The notes under the pieces are model-generated. The model made no database searches. It saw only the letters and a list, made by a program, of their open reading frames with translations, and was not told the origin of the DNA. From Chamaelirium japonicum (lineage: Eukaryota > Streptophyta > Magnoliopsida > Liliales > Melanthiaceae), in assembly GCA_947650365.1 (NCBI GenBank), contig OX393550.1:99039924-99103923 (forward strand): a stretch of DNA of 64,000 bases, written 5' to 3'. This document shows, one piece after another, positions 58,967 through 64,000 of this stretch (its first letter is position 1; each line of letters opens with the position of its first letter). Made by a program: the position numbers and the translations under genes.

Positions 58967-59458
58967 CCGCCAAAGCCTCCGAAGAGTCAGTGCGTATGTA
59001 TCCGCCAAATCCTCCGAAGAGAAAGTGCGTAGCCGCCAAAGCCTCCGAAGAGTCAGTGCGTATGTATCCGCCAAATCCTCCGAAGAGAAAGTGCGTAGCC
59101 GCCAAAGCCTCCGAAGAGTCAGTGCGTATATATCCGCCAAATCCTCCGAAGAGAAAGTGCGTAGCCGCCAAAGCCTCCGAAGAGTCAGTGCGTATGTATC
59201 CGCCAAATCCCCCGAAGAGAAAGTGCGTAGCCGCCAAAGCCTCCGAAGAGTCAGTGCGTATGTATCCGCCAAATCCTCCGAAGAGAAAGTGCGTAGCCGC
59301 CAAAGCCTCCGAAGAGTCAGTGCGTATGTATCCGCCAAATCCTCCGAAGAGAAAGTGCGTAGCCGCCAAAGCCTCCGAAGAGTCAGTGCGTATGTATCCG
59401 CCAAATCCTCCGAAGAGAAAGTGCGTAGCCGCCAAAGCCTCCGAAGAGTCAGTGCGTA
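58967..59458. repeat. 66-bp tandem array, seven full copies plus a partial
   Basis: Units start at 58967, 59033, 59099, 59165, 59231, 59297 and 59363, with a partial at 59429. Each is CCGCCAAAGCCTCCGAAGAG, then TCAGTGCGTATGTATCCGCC, then AAATCCTCCGAAGAGAAAGT and GCGTAG; only two or so substitutions occur in the whole array. The unit is itself two half-copies of a CCGCCAAA-CCTCCGAAGAG word. 66 is a multiple of three, so four frames stay open (up to 204 codons), but none has a believable start or context. Confidence 0.92.
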
Positions 59459-60483
59459 GCCTTACAATGTCCTCTACCGGACAGTCATAATCCACCGCCA
59501 AAGTTCCCGAGGAACAGTGCGTACCCTGCCGCGAGGGTCTCTATCAAGGCATTCCGATATCAACTAAGCACATGAACTCAAACCACTACCTGGGATTTCC
59601 ATCTCCTGGTATACTCTTTGAAACCACTATCCCCTGGGTCATCATCACTACTCATAGGATTTATTTTAAAATGACATATAAGCTTTATACCAGCCCATGA
59701 CACACCAGAGAAAATTATTAAGAAGATTATACCTAGAACTAAATAATGGATGATCCTAAAAATACCGACTAGGCCTCTAATACTAATGGTCGATGTAGAA
59801 TCAAGGAGTCCTAAGATACCGGCTAGGTCTCTAGTGCTAAGGGTCAACGAAGATTAAGGAGTCACAAAATACCGGCTATGTTTCTAATACTAAAGTTTAG
59901 CAGAAAATAATAGCTAACAAAAGAGGACCTCACAACCATGCCGATGTACATCTTTCCAAACATATTCGATCATACATTCATCTTCCAAAATCAAATAACC
60001 ATATTACTAATTAAAATTCAATATCCAGTTCTTAGTCAACTCGCCACCAGGCCCACATCTAGCAAATCCAAATAAACATTAGACTCCAAATAAAAACTCC
60101 GTGATTGACTCAAACACTATCCTTGGTTAAGATGTTCTAGGTGATTCCTACCTGAGTCATCACGACTAGCTCTGTACCTAAACACTAAGGTCCGGAGGTA
60201 AACATATCCCTATCAATCCCTATCAAGTCTTGATCAATCAAATACTCAAGTATGGACAATTTCTTAATCACAAATCAATTTCTCCAACCTATCCAATTCT
60301 ACAATAAACCATATATTTTCATCCTTAGATACACACACTAAGCCATCACTAACTATTCTAAGAGATACTAACAAATCAATCTCCCGACTATCTTTAGAAT
60401 CGCCCTAGCACTATTACAGCCTAAACTTCCATTAAAATAACACAGAAAACATCCTAATGAAACCCCTAGGAACATATCCCTAA

Positions 60484-60495
60484 GCTCTGATACCA
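60484..60495 (-). other. LARD primer-binding site
   Basis: The minus strand reads TGGTATCAGAGC, the tRNA-iMet complement, two bases from the 5' LTR edge at 60498. This confirms minus-strand orientation. Confidence 0.9.
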
Positions 60496-60497
60496 GC

Positions 60498-63400
60498 TGT
60501 CACGCCCCAGAAATCCGGAACCGACTCCTGGGGTGTGAAATAAGGAAAACCAAGGGATTTAGGGTTTGGTCGACTAACCATGCCAATTAGGGTTTCTCAC
60601 AGGGCTGTGACTCTCTCATAATTGAAGAAGGAGAAGGGAGAAACAAGAAATATTTTAAAACTTAATTTTTATGAAAATATTTTTATTTTAAAAGAAAGCA
60701 GAGAAATAAAATTTTTGTCGATAGAAAGATGGCCACGCTCGACCTTCAACCGGGTTATCCTCTCAGCATGTGTGGCCTGTCGGCGCCACTACCTGCTGAC
60801 AAGAATCCCTCTAAGGGAGCACGGGACTCGAGCCTCCGACGGCGAGCTAGGAATCTCACCCTCTCCCTGACACTCAGCACACTGGTCTAGGGGTCCTATC
60901 TACAGGGCTAATCAATTAGGCCATTTAGATACTTATATTTTCACTGTGAACTACCCTAGGCTTGTGGCCTTAAGGAGAGGCCTACCCAAAATAACTCCAG
61001 CTGTATCAATGCTTCTAACAATTAACTAATCTTAAACTAACTGATTCTTATACAAAATCCACCCATTACATTACCACAAAACTACATACCAAGATAAAAT
61101 ACTACTGAAACCCTAAAACTGCCTCCGGCCTCCCACTGCTACTCCCGAACCTCTGGACCTGCAGGAGAGTCTACTCGTGGGAAAGAGTAGCCCCCAATGG
61201 GAAATTGGGAGATTAGCCAAATTAATGGCTAGTGACATCCTATAGTCTTTAATAATATGAGACGACATATTTAATTGAATTAAATTACAGAAGCAGTTCA
61301 AAGTTTACAGAAGGTTAACCTAAGCCTATCAATAATCTATGTTCGCATGCAATTCCTACTGTCACTAGGTTATCTACCATACAGTTCGTTAAATATACTA
61401 CATGTAGTGCTTAATTATGAATTCCAATATAAATCATATCTCCTAAAGTGAGCACCGGATAATTTGTTTATCCTGTCCTCGGTCGGGCATTACTACCGGG
61501 CCTTCTATATCGATGTAGAGGGTCAATTCTCTCGCCGTGCATCCACCATGCACAAATCATCCAGATAATTATAAGATATTTTCCATCTTTCACGGTGGAG
61601 CTCTACCGCTCCACTTGCGTTACTTTGGGGCTTCAATCACCCCGGGACAGAGTTGCTAGGCCAATCCCTACTAAAGGGCTACTCCTATTGGCTTTACCAC
61701 AACCCTTGCCCGTGACCCCCTAGCCTACTGGTCTTCGGCTGTGCGTGCAGGGTGGTTCACGTCCCTTGCGCGCACGAGGTCCAAATCGTTCCACATGATA
61801 GATTATTATAATAATAAAATAGCTTTGACGTTTTATCCCGGGATTCGCACCGCACTCACAACCCATGCATTACGATAAGCCTAAATTACTTTCACCCGTA
61901 TTCCCGTGTACCCAGGTCTTCACACTCCACTTAGGAGGGTGGGACCCGATAATTATTATTTAATTATTAATTAGCAAAACTTAAGGGAATTCCTACTTAC
62001 GGTGTCCAAGCAATCAGCATAAAGATTTATTATTTAATTACTAATATTCTTAAGCATGCGTCGCCGGACTCGCGACTCCGCATGCAAGGCGGGGTCCATT
62101 CGACCACATGCGGCGATGTCCGGCGGGACCCGCATGTATCGTTATGGATACCTACCTTTAATCATTCTCATTTCCCACTATTAAAGACCATGCAAAGAAA
62201 GTAGATGTCACCTGGTTGTCGAACACGAGCTTCTGCGATGCGACCTCCGCTCCGTCTCCGTCTGGGTCAACACAGCTCCGAACTGTCAAACACACACACC
62301 GGCCTAAGGTCATTGCTTGCTACCAAGAAATACGGGTTTAGGCCCGAGTTAGTCGAGCCGAGAATTTGTGTCATCGGACGCCGGTCTACTGGCACGCAAA
62401 ACGATGCCCCAATGGCACCATCTTAAATAGTCGACATTGTCGAAGCCAATGGTCGTACTAGGATCTACTTGCACTAATCCGACTAAACGGTTGGACCCAC
62501 GTCGAGAATTGGTGAAATCGGCAAAGCCGATCATGGTCAGGCTTGATCTATCGAAAGAGGGGTTTACGAGGGGAATCGCACTGGTGGATCTCCTAGTGCA
62601 CCATTGCCGCCAAGAGGGTTTGTCTCAAGTGTGACCGGATTATCCCCGCATAATAGCACCCTAACACATCTTCAAATTTCTAATATGCGCACACTAACAT
62701 CGTATAAGCTACTGGTTTGGCAGGTCGACTCTAGGTCAAAAGTACATGGTCCGGGATAGTCTGGGATCATCTCGATAAGGTTCAGAAGTGTCGATGGCCA
62801 TGATTTATGCATCGCACGTGTGTCTCGATCAGAGTCTAACAAGTTGCAAACAAATATGCATTGCCTCTAGGAATTAAAAAGGAATTAAGAATGACTTGCC
62901 TTGTGGTTGTGTTGCACAGGCTGTTGTGCCATAGGAATGGAAAATGGTGCGGTTGCTATGATCCCAACTAATGGCTTTGCCCGGTCGAGCTCCGGGGTCA
63001 GCTATGATTAATGCTTGGAAGGTCAGGAAGGATCCGATCAACACAACATGGTCGTGGTTGCGATTAACATAAATGGGGAAAGTTCAAGGGTTGCGAAGCC
63101 CAAATCGGCTAAGCCTATCATGGTTGGGTTGTGCTCGGTCAAGGTGGTCGGAGGCCACCTACTGCCTGGCCGCCACCAACCAATCCATCGACAGCCATCG
63201 CAGAAAGGTGAGGGAAAAGAGAGAGAAAAAGAAGAAAAAAGGGGGCCTGTGCTTGTCGGGCTTCGCCGGCTGCACAGTCGCCGGCAATATGCCGGTGGCC
63301 ATGGCTGCGACCAAGCAAAAAGGCAAGACGGGGGCGGTGGCTGGTTGGGTCCATAGCACCAAGAAAATGAAACACAGTGGGAGGAGGGGGAAGGCGGACC

Positions 63401-64000
63401 TGGTCGGTGGGGGGGGGGTCGGCTCCGGCTGCGGCTCCTTCTCCGGCCAGCTGCCTCCTCTCCGGCCACCATCGCGTGCAGCCACAGAGAGATTAAATCA
63501 GGGAGAGAGAGATAGAGAGTAGAGAGAGATCAGAGATGATAGAGGAAGAGATCGGAGAGGGTAAGGGGTCGAGTCCGGGTTTTAAAAAGGGGGAAAGGGG
63601 ATGGCCGGTAGGGTAGGGGGCGGCGCCGACGAAAATCGGAGCGGGATCCGGGGCGGCGGCCGGCGGGATTCGGGGCGGAATCCGGGGCGGCGGCCGGCGA
63701 GATTCGCGGCGGGATTCGCGGGCATCGGGAGGCGAATGGGTTAGGGTCGGGTCGGATTGGGTTGGGTGGGGCGATGGAGAGAGAGATCCGAGAGAGGAGA
63801 GAGTGATCGTGTGAAGGGGAGGAGAGAGAGAGAGAGATTGATCGCCTGAGAGAGAGGGAGAGAAAGAGAGAGAGAGGGACAGGGGCTTTGGGGTCGGGTT
63901 CGGGTATGGGTGAGGAGTTAGGGGGTGGGTTTGGGTTTGAGAGAGAAAGAGAGAGGGAGAGAGGTGGATGGGGTTGGGGTTGGGTACGGGTTCGGGTTAG
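60498..64000 (-). repeat. LARD 5' LTR, partial
   Basis: Same sequence as 53393-56895, with ACCTGG for ACATGG near 62211 and CCGAGA for CCAAGA near 63789 as the only differences noticed. Truncated by the window end. Confidence 0.85.

Larger units (their letters stand above)
57329..60497 (-). other. LARD internal region (non-coding)
   Basis: Begins on the plus strand with TCCTACCCACCTT (57329-57341; polypurine AAGGTGGGTAGGA on the minus strand) and ends with the primer site complement GCTCTGATACCA (60484-60495). Apart from the repeat array at 58755-59458 no frame has a recognisable product. Confidence 0.8.
53393..64000 (-). mobile_element. LARD-like non-autonomous LTR retrotransposon (runs off the window)
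   Basis: Two direct repeats, 53393-57328 and 60498-64000 (cut by the window edge), start TGTCACGCCCC on the plus strand, 7105 bp apart. Read on the minus strand they are LTRs with TGTAATGACC...GGGGCGTGACA ends. The internal region (57329-60497, 3169 bp) has a polypurine tract at one end and a tRNA-iMet primer site at the other, but no gag or pol domain at all. Long LTRs plus a short non-coding interior match the LARD class. LTR copies differ at about two places in 3.5 kb by eye, so it is the youngest insertion here. The left flank pentamer is TGCTA; the right one should follow about 64433. Confidence 0.85.

Noticed and set aside
58967-59458. CRISPR-like regular array
   Set aside because: The whole unit is repeated with no unique spacers, and it lies within a plant retrotransposon. 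It is a minisatellite.
58790-59501. Repetitive proteins on both strands of the 66-bp array
   Set aside because: A 66-bp unit keeps any stop-free frame open; four frames are open at once, with no plausible start or domain.
53393-64000. Possibility that the 7105-bp spaced repeat is an assembly duplication
   Set aside because: Not excluded, but the primer site, polypurine tract and TG...CA ends fall exactly at the repeat edges, and two differences exist between copies, which fits true LTRs.

Overview
The window is a stretch of nuclear chromosome from a flowering plant. The evidence is a FAR1/FHY3-type gene, plant-type Ty1/copia and Tat-lineage Ty3/gypsy LTR retrotransposons, a Cassandra-type element with 5S rRNA-like LTRs, and the plant mobile domain (PMD). 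Nothing in the sequence narrows the species further. There are no bacterial-style operons. Apart from one cellular gene, nearly all of the DNA from about 10.7 kb rightward is transposable-element sequence.

Layout. 1-5141 is AT-rich intergenic DNA with a local tandem duplication (2266-2508) and a 210-bp foldback (2710-2919), but no convincing gene. 5142-7367 (minus) is an intact FAR1-RELATED gene encoding 741 residues; a probable 5'-UTR intron lies at 7381-7671, and its upstream region holds a foldback element with two CACGTG boxes, a (TC)32 tract and a 225-bp MITE-like element. 8.5-10.7 kb is intergenic DNA with small duplications. From 10,964 a nested retrotransposon stack begins and runs off the right edge of the window.

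The stack, from outside in: (0) a degenerate copia remnant (to 11640); (1) copia-1, minus strand, 3' LTR 11641-13735 and 5' LTR from 26211, itself invaded by a triple-LTR Cassandra-like TRIM (15900-17025), a 2.4-kb solo LTR (17142-19561, target duplication CTCGT) and a 3.2-kb LTR-type element (21596-24788, target duplication GATGC); (2) copia-2, minus strand, inserted in the 5' LTR of copia-1 at 27510; (3) a 17.1-kb Tat-lineage gypsy element, plus strand (28924-46020, target duplication TACAT), inserted in the 3' LTR of copia-2; (4) a minus-strand non-autonomous large LTR element (LARD-like, 53393 to beyond 64000) inserted in the 5' LTR of copia-2. The missing right-hand parts of elements 4, 2, 1 and 0 should lie, in that order, just beyond base 64000.

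The coding content of the stack is mostly broken pol genes. Both copia elements carry many nonsense changes. The Tat element has one long gag-pol frame broken by two Trp-to-stop changes and one frameshift, with two RNase H domains. It also carries a long antisense gene (39325-42553, minus) that looks intact when one phase-compatible 82-bp intron is removed; its product contains a plant mobile domain followed by a coiled coil. This antisense gene, the LARD-like element with its 66-bp repeat array, the triple-LTR 5S-bearing TRIM, and a pair of same-loop hairpins conserved in the leaders of both copia elements are the most interesting items. All alignments and counts were made by eye.
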